DNA of 64,000 nt from Flavobacterium psychrophilum (GTDB lineage: Bacteria > Bacteroidota > Bacteroidia > Flavobacteriales > Flavobacteriaceae). Below are positions 29,297 through 39,177 of the stretch, piece by piece; positions within the stretch are counted from its first letter, which is position 1, and the number at the start of each line of letters is the position of its first letter. The notes beneath the pieces were generated by a model that was not told the DNA's origin, did not search any database, and saw only the letters and a list, made by a program, of their open reading frames with translations. A program made the position numbers and the translations under genes. The stretch spans positions 46,440-110,439 of the forward strand of contig CAMCVA010000009.1 of assembly GCA_945879625.1 (NCBI GenBank). Direction: 5' to 3'.

Positions 29297-30808
29297 CTAG
29301 TTTTCCAACAACTCAAAGTCTATTTGGAAACTGGCCAAAAATTCTACTGAATTTATAATATCGGTGTGCAAGATTCTGTCCTCAGTAACCAATGGACAAA
29401 TGGCTCGATACGACTGTAAAAACTGCTCAATTATCGCACTAGATTTCAGCGGTGAACGATAGGAAATAGCTTGAGAAGCATTCATTAATTCAATAGCTAA
29501 AATGCGCTCCAAATTGTCAACAATGCGCAAACATTTGGTCGCTGCATTGGCACCCATGCTCACATGATCTTCTTGTCCGTTTGAAGAAACGATACTGTCA
29601 ATACTAGCCGGAGTAGCCAATTGTTTATTCTGACTGGCAATACTGGCTGCGGTATACTGCGGAATCATAAACCCAGAATTTAATCCCGGATTTTTTACTA
29701 AAAAAGCGGGTAAACTTCGGCTTCCCGAGATGAGTTGGTAGGTTCTGCGCTCAGAAATACTGCCCAGTTCAGCCAAGGCGATTCCTATAAAATCAAGCGC
29801 CAAAGCCAAAGGTTGTCCGTGAAAATTTCCGCCCGAAATTATTTGATCGCTTTCGATAAATACATTGGGATTGTCGGTCACCGAATTGATCTCGGTTTTC
29901 ATCACTTTTTTCACGTAATCAATGGCGTCTTTTGATGCCCCATGTACTTGTGGGATGCAGCGAAACGAATACGGATCTTGAACCTGTGTTTTGTGTTGGG
30001 CAATGATCTCACTGCCTTCTAAAAACTCGTTGATGCGCATGGCGGTATTAATTTGTCCTTTGTGCGGTCGAATAAAATGAATCAATTCTGAAAAAGGCTC
30101 TTTGCGTCCGTCAAAACCTTCTAAGGAAATGGTGGCAATCAAATCAGCCAACCAAGACAATTTCATGGCTTTTAGAGTTATGTGGGTTCCGTAGGCACTC
30201 ATAAATTGGGTTCCGTTGAGCAAAGCCAATCCCTCTTTGGACTGCAAATCAATAGGCGACCAATTGAATTTGGCTAACACTTGCGCGCTAGACATTTTGT
30301 TTCCTTCAAAATAGACTTCACCTTCTCCTAATAAGGGCAAGGACAAATGCGCCAACGGAGCCAAATCACCGCTTGCTCCCAAAGAACCTTGGGTATAGAT
30401 TACCGGTAAAATATCATGGTTGTAAAAATCGACTAAACGTTGAACGGTTTGCAATTGCACCCCCGAATAGCCGTAACTCAAGGACTGTATTTTGAGCAAT
30501 AGCATGAGTTTAACCAATTCTTGTGGTACCTCTTCCCCTATTCCACAGGCATGGGATTTGACCAAATTTTCTTGCAGTTGGGTTAAATTTTCCGAAGATA
30601 TTTTCACATTACACAGCGATCCAAAACCCGTGTTGATGCCGTAAATCGGTTCATCGTGCGCTTTCATTTTCTCATCCAAATAGGTGCGACACTTTTGGAT
30701 GTTGTTTTGTGCTTCTTCTGAAAGGGCAAGAGTTTTATGTTGACTTAGAATTTCTTGGAGCAACTCCAAACTCAAGGTCTCGCTGCTGATATAATGTATG
30801 TTGTCCAT
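29297..30808 (-). CDS. hutH: Histidine ammonia-lyase
   Basis: A 503-residue aromatic amino-acid lyase that deaminates histidine to urocanate. The self-forming MIO prosthetic group comes from the Ala145-Ser146-Gly147 triad in GSLGASGDLAPLAHLS. Other conserved segments are YGINTGFGSL and NPGLNSGFMIPQYTAAS; QDHVSMG appears here as QEDHVSMG. Length fits HAL. No hutU, hutI or hutG gene is nearby, so the rest of the pathway must be elsewhere. A tyrosine ammonia-lyase activity cannot be excluded from sequence alone. The downstream side abuts the DUF421 remnant. Confidence 0.92.
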   Translation of the reverse strand: MDNIHYISSETLSLELLQEILSQHKTLALSEEAQNNIQKCRTYLDEKMKAHDEPIYGINTGFGSLCNVKISSENLTQLQENLVKSHACGIGEEVPQELVKLMLLLKIQSLSYGYSGVQLQTVQRLVDFYNHDILPVIYTQGSLGASGDLAPLAHLSLPLLGEGEVYFEGNKMSSAQVLAKFNWSPIDLQSKEGLALLNGTQFMSAYGTHITLKAMKLSWLADLIATISLEGFDGRKEPFSELIHFIRPHKGQINTAMRINEFLEGSEIIAQHKTQVQDPYSFRCIPQVHGASKDAIDYVKKVMKTEINSVTDNPNVFIESDQIISGGNFHGQPLALALDFIGIALAELGSISERRTYQLISGSRSLPAFLVKNPGLNSGFMIPQYTAASIASQNKQLATPASIDSIVSSNGQEDHVSMGANAATKCLRIVDNLERILAIELMNASQAISYRSPLKSSAIIEQFLQSYRAICPLVTEDRILHTDIINSVEFLASFQIDFELLEN

Positions 30809-31066
30809 GGTTTGATATAAAGTGGTTCAAAATTCCACAAACAAAGAGGAATACGCAAGCAAATGAGGAATTAATTAATAATGAAAAATTAATAATTAGT
30901 AATTAACAGACAACCGACAACTGATAACCGTTGCTCGATGACCGCTTTTCGTTTATCGCTTAATAAAGCTTAAACGGTTAAACCAGTATACAAAGATAAT
31001 CGGAATACGGAAAACGATGGACGGAAAACAAACAACCGAGATCCGTGAACCGAAAACAATTTTAAG
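30809..31066. repeat. Intergenic region with degenerate short repeats
   Basis: This stretch between hutH and gcvT is rich in variations of ACAACCGACAACTGATAACCG (the complement of GGTTGTC-type units) and of CGGAAAACGATGGACGGAAAAC. It holds no open frame of note. Confidence 0.5.
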
Positions 31067-31074
31067 TATTTTTG
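31067..31074 (+). promoter_or_regulatory. Candidate -7 box for gcvT
   Basis: TATTTTTG matches TAnnTTTG and is followed by CGGCA; the gcvT ATG is 28 bases downstream. The same TATTTTTGCGG context occurs before prfB. The -33 element is not clear. Confidence 0.45.
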
Positions 31075-31101
31075 CGGCACTCAATTAATTACACACTGAA
31101 C

Positions 31102-32184
31102 ATGAAAAATACTGCATTGCATCACATCCACGAAAGTTTAGGCGCCAAAATGTTGCCGTTTGCGGGCTATAATATGCCCATTACCTATGAAGGCGTCAAC
31201 GCCGAACACGAATCTGTTCGAACAGCGGTGGGCGTTTTTGATGTGTCACACATGGGTGAATTTTTGTTGACGGGTGAACATGCTTTGGCTTTGATTCAGA
31301 AAGTAACCTCAAACGATGCGTCAATGCTCACGATTGGTCGGGCACAATATTCGTGTTTACCTAATAATGACGGAGGTATTGTAGACGATTTGATCGTATA
31401 TAAAATGAAAGATGACCAGTATTTATTGGTGGTGAATGCGTCCAACATTGAAAAAGATTGGAACTGGATAAGCAGTCACAATGATTTGGGCGTAGACATG
31501 CGCAATGTATCTGACGACTACTCGTTGCTAGCCATCCAAGGACCAAAAGCGGTTGAAGCGATGCAAGCCCTAACGGCTGTTGATTTGAGTAGCATTGCCT
31601 ACTACCATTTTGTGGTGGGCGATTTTGCAGGCTTTGAACACGTGATCATTTCGGCTACGGGTTATACCGGTTCGGGAGGTTTTGAAATTTATTGTAAAAA
31701 TAGCGAAGCAGAAACCATTTGGAACAAGGTATTTGAGGCTGGAGCAGATTATGGCATCAAACCTATTGGTTTGGCTGCGCGCGACACTTTGCGCTTGGAA
31801 ATGGGATTCTGCTTGTACGGAAACGACATTAACGACAGCACCTCGCCTATTGAAGCCGGTTTGGGATGGATTACAAAATTTTCCAAAACCTTTACCAATG
31901 ATAAAGCATTGTTGGCCCAAAAAGAAAATGGCGTAGCGCGAAAATTAGTTGCCTTTGAAATGCTAGAACGTGCAGTACCTCGTCACGATTATGAAATTGT
32001 GGATGCCGATGGAACTGTAATGGGTATTGTTACTTCTGGAACCATGGCGCCGAGTTTAGGAAAAGGAATTGGTATGGGGTATGTGCATACTGCGCATGCG
32101 GCTGTTGATAGCAACATCTTTATTCGCATCCGTAAAAACGACGTGGCTGCCAAAGTAGTGAAGTTGCCGTTTTATAAAAAATAA
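31102..32184 (+). CDS. gcvT: Glycine cleavage system aminomethyltransferase (T protein)
   Basis: The 360-residue T protein takes the aminomethyl group from lipoylated H protein and makes 5,10-methylene-tetrahydrofolate and ammonia. Characteristic segments are [12 protein letters not shown] near the N-terminus, [22 protein letters not shown] and the C-terminal [21 protein letters not shown]. Start is set at [14 protein letters not shown] because the longer in-frame ATG would overlap the candidate promoter box. gcvH and gcvP are not in the window, so the system is dispersed. A terminator lies about 90 bases downstream. Confidence 0.96.
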   Translation: MKNTALHHIHESLGAKMLPFAGYNMPITYEGVNAEHESVRTAVGVFDVSHMGEFLLTGEHALALIQKVTSNDASMLTIGRAQYSCLPNNDGGIVDDLIVYKMKDDQYLLVVNASNIEKDWNWISSHNDLGVDMRNVSDDYSLLAIQGPKAVEAMQALTAVDLSSIAYYHFVVGDFAGFEHVIISATGYTGSGGFEIYCKNSEAETIWNKVFEAGADYGIKPIGLAARDTLRLEMGFCLYGNDINDSTSPIEAGLGWITKFSKTFTNDKALLAQKENGVARKLVAFEMLERAVPRHDYEIVDADGTVMGIVTSGTMAPSLGKGIGMGYVHTAHAAVDSNIFIRIRKNDVAAKVVKLPFYKK

Positions 32185-32187
32185 GTT

Positions 32188-32250
32188 GGGAGTTGGAAGT
32201 GGGAAGTGGGAAGCGTGAAGATGGAAGTTGGAAGTTGGGAGTTGGAAGTA
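32188..32250. repeat. Low-complexity GGAAGT/GGGAGTTGG repeat tract
   Basis: About 60 bases made of imperfect tandem units of GGGAGTTGGAAGTGGGAAGT. It sits directly after gcvT and before the terminator and has no coding potential. Confidence 0.75.
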
Positions 32251-32275
32251 AGCTCACGAAGAATATTATATAAAC

Positions 32276-32305
32276 AAAAAATCCGCTAGTAAAAGCGGAT
32301 TTTTT
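32276..32305. terminator. Bidirectional terminator between gcvT and the outer-membrane barrel gene
   Basis: AAAAAATCCGCT pairs perfectly with AGCGGATTTTTT around a six-base loop. The symmetrical A and T runs let it work for both converging genes. Confidence 0.9.
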
Positions 32306-32324
32306 ATATTTAGAAATAGAGGTA

Positions 32325-32909
32325 TTACAATTTAAAAACGGCACCCAAATCAAAGCTACCGTAACTATTTTTAATCTGATTTTGACTGTCTTTGCTCACT
32401 TTTGATAAGCCCGACATACTTTGGTAATCCAATAAAATACTGAATCTATCGGTGAGCTGAAGTTTGTAGCCAATGCCTACTTGTAAACCGTACTGAAATC
32501 CGTTGGCTTTTGATTTAACATCTTCGCCATTGGCAGTTGCTGAAGTTAAAAGCCCTAGCGTAGGTCCAAAATTCAAGTTCCATTTGCGGGTACTTCCAAA
32601 GTGCCAGTTGGCATTAACAGGAACACTGATGTATTTCAATTCTTCGATATACCCCGGAAATTGCGAACCCATAGTTTGAAACAAAAGTCCCGAACGTAAA
32701 CTCCAACGAGAAGAATAAAAATAATCGCCTTGCACACCAATATTTAGGGATGAAATGGGGGTACTATAAAATAAACTGTTTGTTGTACCGTAGTAAATAG
32801 AAGTTGCTGATCCAATTGTAGGAATAAGTTCGGTGGTTCCTTTTTCGCGAAGTTGTGCAAAACTTAAAAAACCAAGTAGTAAGAAGCTGAATAAAATGTA
32901 TTTTTTCAT
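32325..32909 (-). CDS. Outer-membrane beta-barrel protein (PorT-like family)
   Basis: A 194-residue protein with signal peptide MKKYILFSFLLLGFLSFAQ and alternating beta-strand patterns typical of small eight-stranded porins, for example SSRWSLRSGLLFQTMGSQF, WNLNFGPTLGLL and GYKLQLTDRFSILLDYQ, ending in FKL, an outer-membrane-style terminal residue pattern. Specific function is not evident. It is separated from its neighbours by a terminator on one side and the yebC promoter region on the other, so it is transcribed alone. Confidence 0.82.
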   Translation of the reverse strand: MKKYILFSFLLLGFLSFAQLREKGTTELIPTIGSATSIYYGTTNSLFYSTPISSLNIGVQGDYFYSSRWSLRSGLLFQTMGSQFPGYIEELKYISVPVNANWHFGSTRKWNLNFGPTLGLLTSATANGEDVKSKANGFQYGLQVGIGYKLQLTDRFSILLDYQSMSGLSKVSKDSQNQIKNSYGSFDLGAVFKL

Positions 32910-33000
32910 GATAGTAGGTGTTTATTAGTGGGTGCGAATGTATCCAATATACGGTAGATAAAAAAGCAGACAAACATTTTTTAAAAATTAATGTATTGAC

Positions 33001-33008
33001 TAAGTTTG
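33001..33008 (+). promoter_or_regulatory. Candidate -7 box for yebC
   Basis: TAAGTTTG is an exact TAnnTTTG match 28 bases before the yebC ATG. The upstream -33 region is a T-run without a clear TTTG. Confidence 0.45.
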
Positions 33009-33036
33009 CATTCTAATTTTTGAACTAGATATAGAA

Positions 33037-33750
33037 ATGGGAAGAGCGTTTGAATTCCGAAAAGGCAGAAAAATGAAACGTTGGTCAGCGATGGCCAAAG
33101 CGTTTACACGTATTGGAAAAGACATTGTAATGGCTGTAAAAGAAGGCGGACCAAATCCGGAAGCCAATTCGCGTTTGCGTGCTGTAATACAAAATGCCAA
33201 ATCGGCCAATATGCCTAAGGAAAATGTGGAACGCGCCATCAAAAAAGCAACCGATAAAGATACAGCCAACTACAAGGAAGTTTTGTTTGAAGGCTATGCT
33301 CCTCATGGCATTGCGATATTAATTGAAACCGCAACCGACAATAACAACAGAACTGTTGCTAATATTCGCAGTTACTTTAATAAATGCAACGGAACCATGG
33401 GAACCCAAGGCTCAGTTGAGTTTATGTTTGATCATACTTGTAATTTTAGAATACCCAAAGGCAATTTAGATCCCGAAGAATTGGAATTGGAATTCATCGA
33501 TTTTGGTGCCGAAGAGGTATTTGAAGACGAAGATGGCATCTTAATTTATGCGCCTTTTGAGAGTTTTGGAGCCATTCAAAAAGAATTAGAAAACCGTAAA
33601 ATCGAAATTTTATCGTCTGGTTTTGAACGTATTCCGCAAGTAACCAAAGCGTTGAGTGCAGATCAAATGGCAGAGGTAGAAAAATTACTCGAAAAAATTG
33701 AAGAGGATGACGATGTGCAAAACATATACCACACCATGGAAGAAAATTAA
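33037..33750 (+). CDS. YebC/PmpR family protein (transcription or translation factor)
   Basis: The 237-residue protein has the family start GRAFEFRKGRKMKRWSAMAKAFTR, with its conserved glycine and basic residues, and then GGPNPEANSRLRAVIQNAK, KENVERAIKKA and FEGYAPHGIAI. YebC proteins were described as DNA-binding regulators, and more recent work links some of them to relief of ribosome stalling at proline-rich motifs. The sequence does not decide between these roles. It is a single gene bounded by a promoter box and a strong terminator. Confidence 0.94.
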   Translation: MGRAFEFRKGRKMKRWSAMAKAFTRIGKDIVMAVKEGGPNPEANSRLRAVIQNAKSANMPKENVERAIKKATDKDTANYKEVLFEGYAPHGIAILIETATDNNNRTVANIRSYFNKCNGTMGTQGSVEFMFDHTCNFRIPKGNLDPEELELEFIDFGAEEVFEDEDGILIYAPFESFGAIQKELENRKIEILSSGFERIPQVTKALSADQMAEVEKLLEKIEEDDDVQNIYHTMEEN

Positions 33751-33770
33751 ATTCAATTTATCACACAATA

Positions 33771-33804
33771 AAAAAAGTCCCAATCTGCAAATTGGGACTT
33801 TTTT
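33771..33804. terminator. Bidirectional terminator between yebC and the cysteine-synthase-family gene
   Basis: AAAAAAGTCCCAAT pairs with ATTGGGACTTTTTT around loop CTGCAA. It serves both converging genes; the last base overlaps the minus-strand stop codon. Confidence 0.93.
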
Positions 33805-34844
33805 TATTGAATATATTCTATTTCTTGATCGGCTTTATTCGCCGTAAATCCTTGTTCTTGCATCCATTGGTCGCTGAATACTTTACTCATATACCGTGAA
33901 CCGTGATCGGGGAAAATGGCCACTACTCGACTGTTTTCATCAAACTCGCCTGCGGCAGCCAATTGCTTGATGGCTTGCATAACTGCTCCCGAGGTATAGC
34001 CTACAAATAATCCTTCTTGGATAGCAATTTCTCGGGCAGTATAGGCGCTTTCTTCGTCGGTGACTTTGGTGAACGAATCGATTACATCAAAATTAGTGGC
34101 TGAAGGGATCAAGTTTTTTCCCAGCCCTTCTATGCGGTACGGATAGATTTCAGTAGTGTCAAATTCTTTGGTTTCGTGGTATTTTTTCAAAACCGAACCA
34201 TAGGCATCAACGCCTAATATTTTTATAGACGTTCCTTGTTTTTTTGCTTGTTCTTTTAAGTATTTGGCTGTGCCCGAAATGGTACCACCGGTGCCGCTAC
34301 AGGCCACCAAATGCGTGATGGTTCCTTGTGTTTGCTTCCAAATTTCTGGACCCGTTGAGTGGTAATGCGCCGCACTATTCAATTCATTAAAATACTGATT
34401 TATATACACCGAGCCAGGCGTTTCTTGGTGCAAACGTTTGGCTACGCTGTAATAAGACCGTTCATCATCGGCTGCTACATCACATGGACATACATAAATC
34501 TTGGCGCCCATGCTGCGCAACATATCAATTTTATCGGGTGATGATTTTGAAGTTACAGCTACGATACATTTATAACCTTTAATAATGCTCACCATTGCCA
34601 AACTAAAACCGGTATTTCCCGAAGTAGTTTCTACAATTGTTGCACCTGGTTTTAGTATTCCTTTGCGTTCGGCTTCTTCGATTATATAAAGTGCAATGCG
34701 GTCTTTGGAGGAATGGCCTGGATTGAAGGCTTCAACCTTGGCATAAAACGAACCCGGAAATGATTGGGTCATGTTTTGCAACTTGATTAATGGGGTGTTC
34801 CCTATTAATTCCAAAACCGATTGATATGCTTGTACTTCTTTCAT
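33804..34844 (-). CDS. PLP-dependent cysteine synthase / cystathionine beta-synthase family enzyme
   Basis: A 346-residue fold-type II PLP enzyme. The N-terminus [14 protein letters not shown] is the family hallmark, the PLP lysine is in [11 protein letters not shown], the substrate loop is [12 protein letters not shown], and the phosphate-binding loop is [11 protein letters not shown]. The serine in the SxxxG cofactor-binding region appears in [11 protein letters not shown]. There are no C-terminal CBS domains. It may make cysteine from O-acetylserine or act as a cystathionine beta-synthase; sequence alone does not separate them. It lies 66 bases downstream of the oligopeptidase B gene on the same strand. 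Confidence 0.9.
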   Translation of the reverse strand: MKEVQAYQSVLELIGNTPLIKLQNMTQSFPGSFYAKVEAFNPGHSSKDRIALYIIEEAERKGILKPGATIVETTSGNTGFSLAMVSIIKGYKCIVAVTSKSSPDKIDMLRSMGAKIYVCPCDVAADDERSYYSVAKRLHQETPGSVYINQYFNELNSAAHYHSTGPEIWKQTQGTITHLVACSGTGGTISGTAKYLKEQAKKQGTSIKILGVDAYGSVLKKYHETKEFDTTEIYPYRIEGLGKNLIPSATNFDVIDSFTKVTDEESAYTAREIAIQEGLFVGYTSGAVMQAIKQLAAAGEFDENSRVVAIFPDHGSRYMSKVFSDQWMQEQGFTANKADQEIEYIQ

Positions 34845-34910
34845 TAATCTAAATTTTGTAAAAAGGCTTGTAGTAAATATGACGCGTCAAAATTAAAACT
34901 AATAATCTAG

Positions 34911-36968
34911 TTATTGGTCTATTTTTTCTAAATCTAATAAAAAACTAAACTCCTTGGCCAATTCCCGCAAGGCTTCAAAACGTCCTGAAGCACCTCCGTG
35001 CCCGGCATCCATATTGGTATCGAGATACAATTGGGTGTTGTTGGTTTTTAGTATGCGCAAGCGGGCCACCCATTTGGCGGGTTCCCAATACTGCACTTGC
35101 GAATCGTGCAACCCAGTTGACACATACAGATGCGGATAGGCTTGCGCTTTGACGTTATCGTAGGGCGAATACGATTTGATGTAGTTGTAATAGTTAATTT
35201 TATTTGGATTTCCCCATTCGTCGTATTCACCAGTTGTGAGTGGAATGCTCTCGTCCAACATCGTGGTTACCACATCTACAAAAGGTACTTGGGCAATTAC
35301 GCCGTGATACAAGTGCGGTGCCATGTTGCAAATAGCGCCCATGAGCAATCCACCGGCTGATCCGCCTTCGGCATAGAGATGCGCGGCACAGCTGTATTTT
35401 TCTTGAATTAAAAATTCGGTGCAGGCAATAAAATCGGTAAAGGTGTTTTTCTTTCGCAACAATTTTCCTTGCTCATACCATTCTCTACCCAAATCTTCAC
35501 CACCGCGCACATGGGCTATCGCATATATAAATCCGCGGTCTAACAAGGACAAACGCGTGCTAGAAAAATAGGCATCCATTGACATCCCATAAGATCCATA
35601 GGCGTAGAGCAACAGTGGATTTTCTCCGTTTTTAGTGAGTCCATTTTTGTACACTATCGAAATGGGAACTTGAGTGCCGTCTTTGGCTGTGGCCCAAACA
35701 CGCTCTTCGGTGTAATTGGCTTTGTCAAATTGCCCACCCAATACCACTTGCTCTTTGAGTACTTGCTTGGTTTTGGTTTTCATGTCAAACTCAATTACCG
35801 AGGCCGGAGTATTCATCGATTGGTAACTGTAACGCAATAAAGATGTCTCAAAATCAACATTAGTGGTAGTATAAGCTGTATACGTTTCGCTTTCAAAGGG
35901 CAAATAGTAGGCTTCGCTCCCATCCCAAGGTCGAATTTGAATTGTGTTCAAGCCATTTTCCCGCTCGGAAACCACCAAATAATCACGGAATATTTCGATG
36001 TCTTCCAGCAAAACAGCTGTGCGATGCGCAATCAAGTCGGTCCAATATTCCTTTTGTGTATTCGATTCAGGGGTAACCATCAATTTAAAATTAGTGGCTT
36101 TGTCTTTGTTGGTCAAAATATAAAATCGATCTCCGAAATGCGAAATGCTGTATTCTAAACCGCGTGTTCGTTTTTGAAAGAGTATGAATTTTCCCGATGG
36201 CGAATCGGCAGTTAAAATTTGGTATTCAGAAGTGAGCGTACTGGATGATGCAATAACCAAGTATTTTTTTGATTTTTCTTTGTAAACCGTTACATCAAAC
36301 GTGTCGTCTTTTTCAAAGTAAACCAGGGAATCGGTTTGGGGTTGCATGCCCAAAATATGTTTGTAAACACTGTCCGCGCGCAAGGTAACGGCATCTTTTC
36401 TGGTGTAAAACAAGGTTGCGTTGTCGTTGGCCCAAGTGGCTGTTCCGGTCACGTTTTCTATTTTATCGGGAGCCAATTCGCCACTCACTAAGTTCTTGAT
36501 TTGCAACGTATAGATGCGTCTCCCAATCGTATCGACTGAAAAAGCTACCCATTGGTTATTGGGTGAAATAGTTAGGCCTTTTAGATTAAAATAGGCAAAA
36601 CCTCTGGCCATTTCGTTGCAATTAAACAGGATTTCTTCAGCTGCATCTAGGCTTTCTTTTTTTCGGGAATAGATGGGATAATCGCCTCCTTTTTCAAAAC
36701 GAGTGAGGTAATAATAGCCGTTATAAAAATAAGGGACCGTGCTGTCGTCTTCTTTGATGCGAGATTTCATTTCCAAAAACAAAGCCTCTTGAATCGGCTT
36801 GCTGTGCTTGGTTTGTTCTTGATAATAGGCGTTTTCGGCATTCAAATAGGCAATGACTTCCGGGTTTTCTCTGTCATTCAACCAAAAATAGGGATCGATG
36901 CGGGTATCGCCATGGTTTTCTAAAACAACGGGGATTTGTATAGCTACTGGGGCTTTTTTCATCTGCAT
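34911..36968 (-). CDS. Oligopeptidase B-type S9 serine peptidase
   Basis: A 685-residue prolyl-oligopeptidase-family enzyme with a beta-propeller N-terminal domain (about 75-400) and a C-terminal alpha/beta hydrolase domain. The nucleophile is in EGGSAGGLLMG, the acid in STGLHDSQVQYWEP, and the histidine in DAGHGGASGR. RGGEDLGREWYEQGK and SFMDF-like spacing match oligopeptidase B, which cuts short peptides after basic residues. No signal peptide is seen, so it is probably cytoplasmic. Start is at 36968, where the ATG overlaps the threonine aldolase TAA by one base (TAATG), or at 36962. The overlap points to translational coupling. Confidence 0.93.
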   Translation of the reverse strand: MQMKKAPVAIQIPVVLENHGDTRIDPYFWLNDRENPEVIAYLNAENAYYQEQTKHSKPIQEALFLEMKSRIKEDDSTVPYFYNGYYYLTRFEKGGDYPIYSRKKESLDAAEEILFNCNEMARGFAYFNLKGLTISPNNQWVAFSVDTIGRRIYTLQIKNLVSGELAPDKIENVTGTATWANDNATLFYTRKDAVTLRADSVYKHILGMQPQTDSLVYFEKDDTFDVTVYKEKSKKYLVIASSSTLTSEYQILTADSPSGKFILFQKRTRGLEYSISHFGDRFYILTNKDKATNFKLMVTPESNTQKEYWTDLIAHRTAVLLEDIEIFRDYLVVSERENGLNTIQIRPWDGSEAYYLPFESETYTAYTTTNVDFETSLLRYSYQSMNTPASVIEFDMKTKTKQVLKEQVVLGGQFDKANYTEERVWATAKDGTQVPISIVYKNGLTKNGENPLLLYAYGSYGMSMDAYFSSTRLSLLDRGFIYAIAHVRGGEDLGREWYEQGKLLRKKNTFTDFIACTEFLIQEKYSCAAHLYAEGGSAGGLLMGAICNMAPHLYHGVIAQVPFVDVVTTMLDESIPLTTGEYDEWGNPNKINYYNYIKSYSPYDNVKAQAYPHLYVSTGLHDSQVQYWEPAKWVARLRILKTNNTQLYLDTNMDAGHGGASGRFEALRELAKEFSFLLDLEKIDQ

Positions 36969-37993
36969 TACAAACTAATTTTTGCCAAGGTTTCGAGCAC
37001 ATAGGTGTGCATCACTTCTTTGTAATCCAAGTGGGTCACTAAACGTAATTTTCCATGTCCCATGTTGCTAATAGCAATTCCTTTTTGCTTGAGGTAATCA
37101 ATTATATCAATTTCATTTAAATCAGGTTGAATAGAAAATATAACGATATTGGTTTCGATGGGTTCAACGGTTGAAACCCAAGCTAAACTAGCCAATTGCT
37201 GTCCCAATTCTTTGGCTCTGCGGTGGTCATCGGCTAAGCGTTCGATGTGGTGATCTAAGGCATATAAACCGGCTGCGGCCAAATATCCTACTTGTCTCAT
37301 GCCACCACCCAATTGCTTGCGGATGCGCAAAGCCCGGTGTATGGTTTTTTTATCGGCTAAGAGTAATGAACCAATAGGTGCTCCCAAGCCTTTGGACAAA
37401 CAAACAGATATCGTATCAAATAGCTCTCCGTACTGTTTGGGATTTTCTTTTTTGGCTACCATAGCGTTCCAAATTCGGGCGCCATCCATATGAAATTTAA
37501 GTTGATGTACATCGCAAACGGCTTTAATATTGCGCAATTCTAGCAAATCATAACAAGCGCCTCCGCCTTTGTTGGTGGTGTTTTCTACACAAACCAAACT
37601 CGTGAGTGGGCTGTGGTAAAATTCGGGATCCGTAATCGCCGAAGCCACTTGTTTGGCCGTAATCATGCCGCGGTGTCCATCGAGTAAACTACAAGAAACG
37701 CCACTGTTAAATGCTACTCCTCCGCCTTCGTAATTGAACACGTGGGCCCATTTATCGGCAATGAGCTGTTCACCGGGTTGAGTGTGTAATTTAATAGCCG
37801 TTTGATTGGCCATGGTGCCCGAAGGAAAAAACAAGGCTGCTTCTTTTCCGAAAAGGGCGGCTACTCGTTTTTCTAGGGCTATAACTGTGGGGTCTTGTTT
37901 GTATACGTCATCTCCTACTTCGGCCGAAAACATATATTGCAACATCTCGGGTGTTGGTTTGGTAACCGTGTCACTTACTAAATTTATTTCCAT
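36968..37993 (-). CDS. ltaE: Low-specificity L-threonine aldolase
   Basis: A 341-residue PLP enzyme of the beta-eliminating lyase family that splits L-threonine or allo-threonine to glycine and acetaldehyde. It starts MEINLVSDTVTKPTPEML, has ALFFPSGTMANQTAI, the aspartate-containing LKFHMDGARIWNA, and the PLP lysine in SVCLSKGLGAPIGS. Length matches LtaE. Its stop codon shares one base with the start of the oligopeptidase B gene. Together with gcvT and hutH it indicates amino-acid turnover genes in this segment, though they do not form one operon. Confidence 0.94.
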   Translation of the reverse strand: MEINLVSDTVTKPTPEMLQYMFSAEVGDDVYKQDPTVIALEKRVAALFGKEAALFFPSGTMANQTAIKLHTQPGEQLIADKWAHVFNYEGGGVAFNSGVSCSLLDGHRGMITAKQVASAITDPEFYHSPLTSLVCVENTTNKGGGACYDLLELRNIKAVCDVHQLKFHMDGARIWNAMVAKKENPKQYGELFDTISVCLSKGLGAPIGSLLLADKKTIHRALRIRKQLGGGMRQVGYLAAAGLYALDHHIERLADDHRRAKELGQQLASLAWVSTVEPIETNIVIFSIQPDLNEIDIIDYLKQKGIAISNMGHGKLRLVTHLDYKEVMHTYVLETLAKISL

Positions 37994-38048
37994 AGGTATT
38001 GGATAAAACCTTTTTAATTAAATGGTAAAAATGAGGTAAAAAATTAGT

Positions 38049-38056
38049 TATTTTTG
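38049..38056 (+). promoter_or_regulatory. Candidate -7 box for prfB
   Basis: TATTTTTG matches TAnnTTTG and lies 21 bases before the prfB ATG, followed by CGG as in the gcvT promoter region. The -33 position holds only ATGG. Confidence 0.45.
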
Positions 38057-38077
38057 CGGTACAAACTTAAGTAAATT

Positions 38078-39176
38078 ATGACAAATACCGAACAAATAAA
38101 AGGTATTGTGGAGCGCCTTGGTGCGTTGAGGAGGTATCTTTGACATTGATGCCAAACTGATTGAAATTACCAACGAAGAAGAAAAAACCTTTGCACCCGA
38201 TTTTTGGAACAATGCCAAAGAAGCCGAAGTAATCGTAAAAAACCTACGTTCCAAAAAAAAGTGGGTCGATGACTATAATCTAGGTATGGCGCTCGCTGAC
38301 GAATTGCAATTGGCCTACGAATTTTATAAAGAAGGCGAATTGTCCGAAGCCGAATTGGATGCCCAGTATTTACTTACCAATACCCACCTCGAGGATTTAG
38401 AATTCAAGAACATGCTTTCAGACGAAGGCGATACCCTGAGTGCCGTGTTGCAAATTACGGCTGGCGCTGGAGGTACCGAAAGCTGCGACTGGGCTCAAAT
38501 GCTCATGCGCATGTATATGATGTGGGCCGAGAGTTACGGATTTAAAATCAAAGAACTCAATTTTCAAGGGGGCGAAGTAGCGGGTATTAAAACCGTTACT
38601 CTAGAAATAGAAGGCGATTATTCGTTTGGCTACCTGAAAGGCGAAAACGGTGTGCATCGATTGGTGCGCATTTCGCCCTTTGACAGCAACGGCAAACGAC
38701 ACACCTCATTTGCTTCTGTATATGTGTATCCGCTAGCCGACGATACGATAGAAATTGAAATTAATCCATCTGATATTTCTTGGGAAACCATGCGATCAAG
38801 CGGTGCTGGTGGCCAAAATGTAAATAAGGTAGAAACAGCAGTACGATTGCGCCACCACCCTACCGGAATTATTATCGAAAATTCGGAAACCCGATCGCAA
38901 TTAGACAATAAAACCAAGGCCATGCAATTGTTGAAATCGCAGTTGTATGAAATTGAATTAAAAAAGAAACAAGCGCTGCGCGATGAAATCGAAGCCAAAA
39001 AGATGAAAATCGAATGGGGATCACAAATTCGAAATTATGTGATGCATCCCTATAAATTGGTCAAAGACGTGCGAACCGGTCACGAAACCAGCGATGTAGA
39101 AGGCGTAATGAACGGAGAAATTGATTCGTTTTTAAAGGCCTTCTTAATGATGATGGGGCAAAAAGAAGAGGAATAA
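38078..39176 (+). CDS. prfB: Peptide chain release factor 2, expressed by programmed +1 frameshift
   Basis: RF2 reads UGA and UAA stop codons. The coding sequence is two segments: 38078-38140 (21 codons from ATG) and 38142-39176 in the +1 frame, giving 365 residues, the standard RF2 length. The peptidyl-hydrolysis motif is in [15 protein letters not shown], and the stop-recognition SPF motif is in [12 protein letters not shown] start at 38286 would give only 296 residues and drop the N-terminal helices, so it is not the real start. One base separates the prfB stop from the stop of the convergent Rieske gene. Confidence 0.96.
38128..38144 (+). promoter_or_regulatory. prfB +1 programmed frameshift site
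   Basis: AGGAGG acts as an internal Shine-Dalgarno element a few bases before CTT-TGA-C. The slippery CUU codon (38138-38140) is followed by an in-frame UGA at 38141-38143, and shifting by one base continues as GAC. This is the conserved autoregulatory site by which RF2 scarcity increases its own synthesis. Confidence 0.96.
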
Positions 39177-39177
39177 C

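Noticed and set aside
38286-39176. Release factor 2 starting at 38286
   Set aside because: The N-terminal part is encoded upstream across the programmed frameshift; the internal ATG would truncate the protein.
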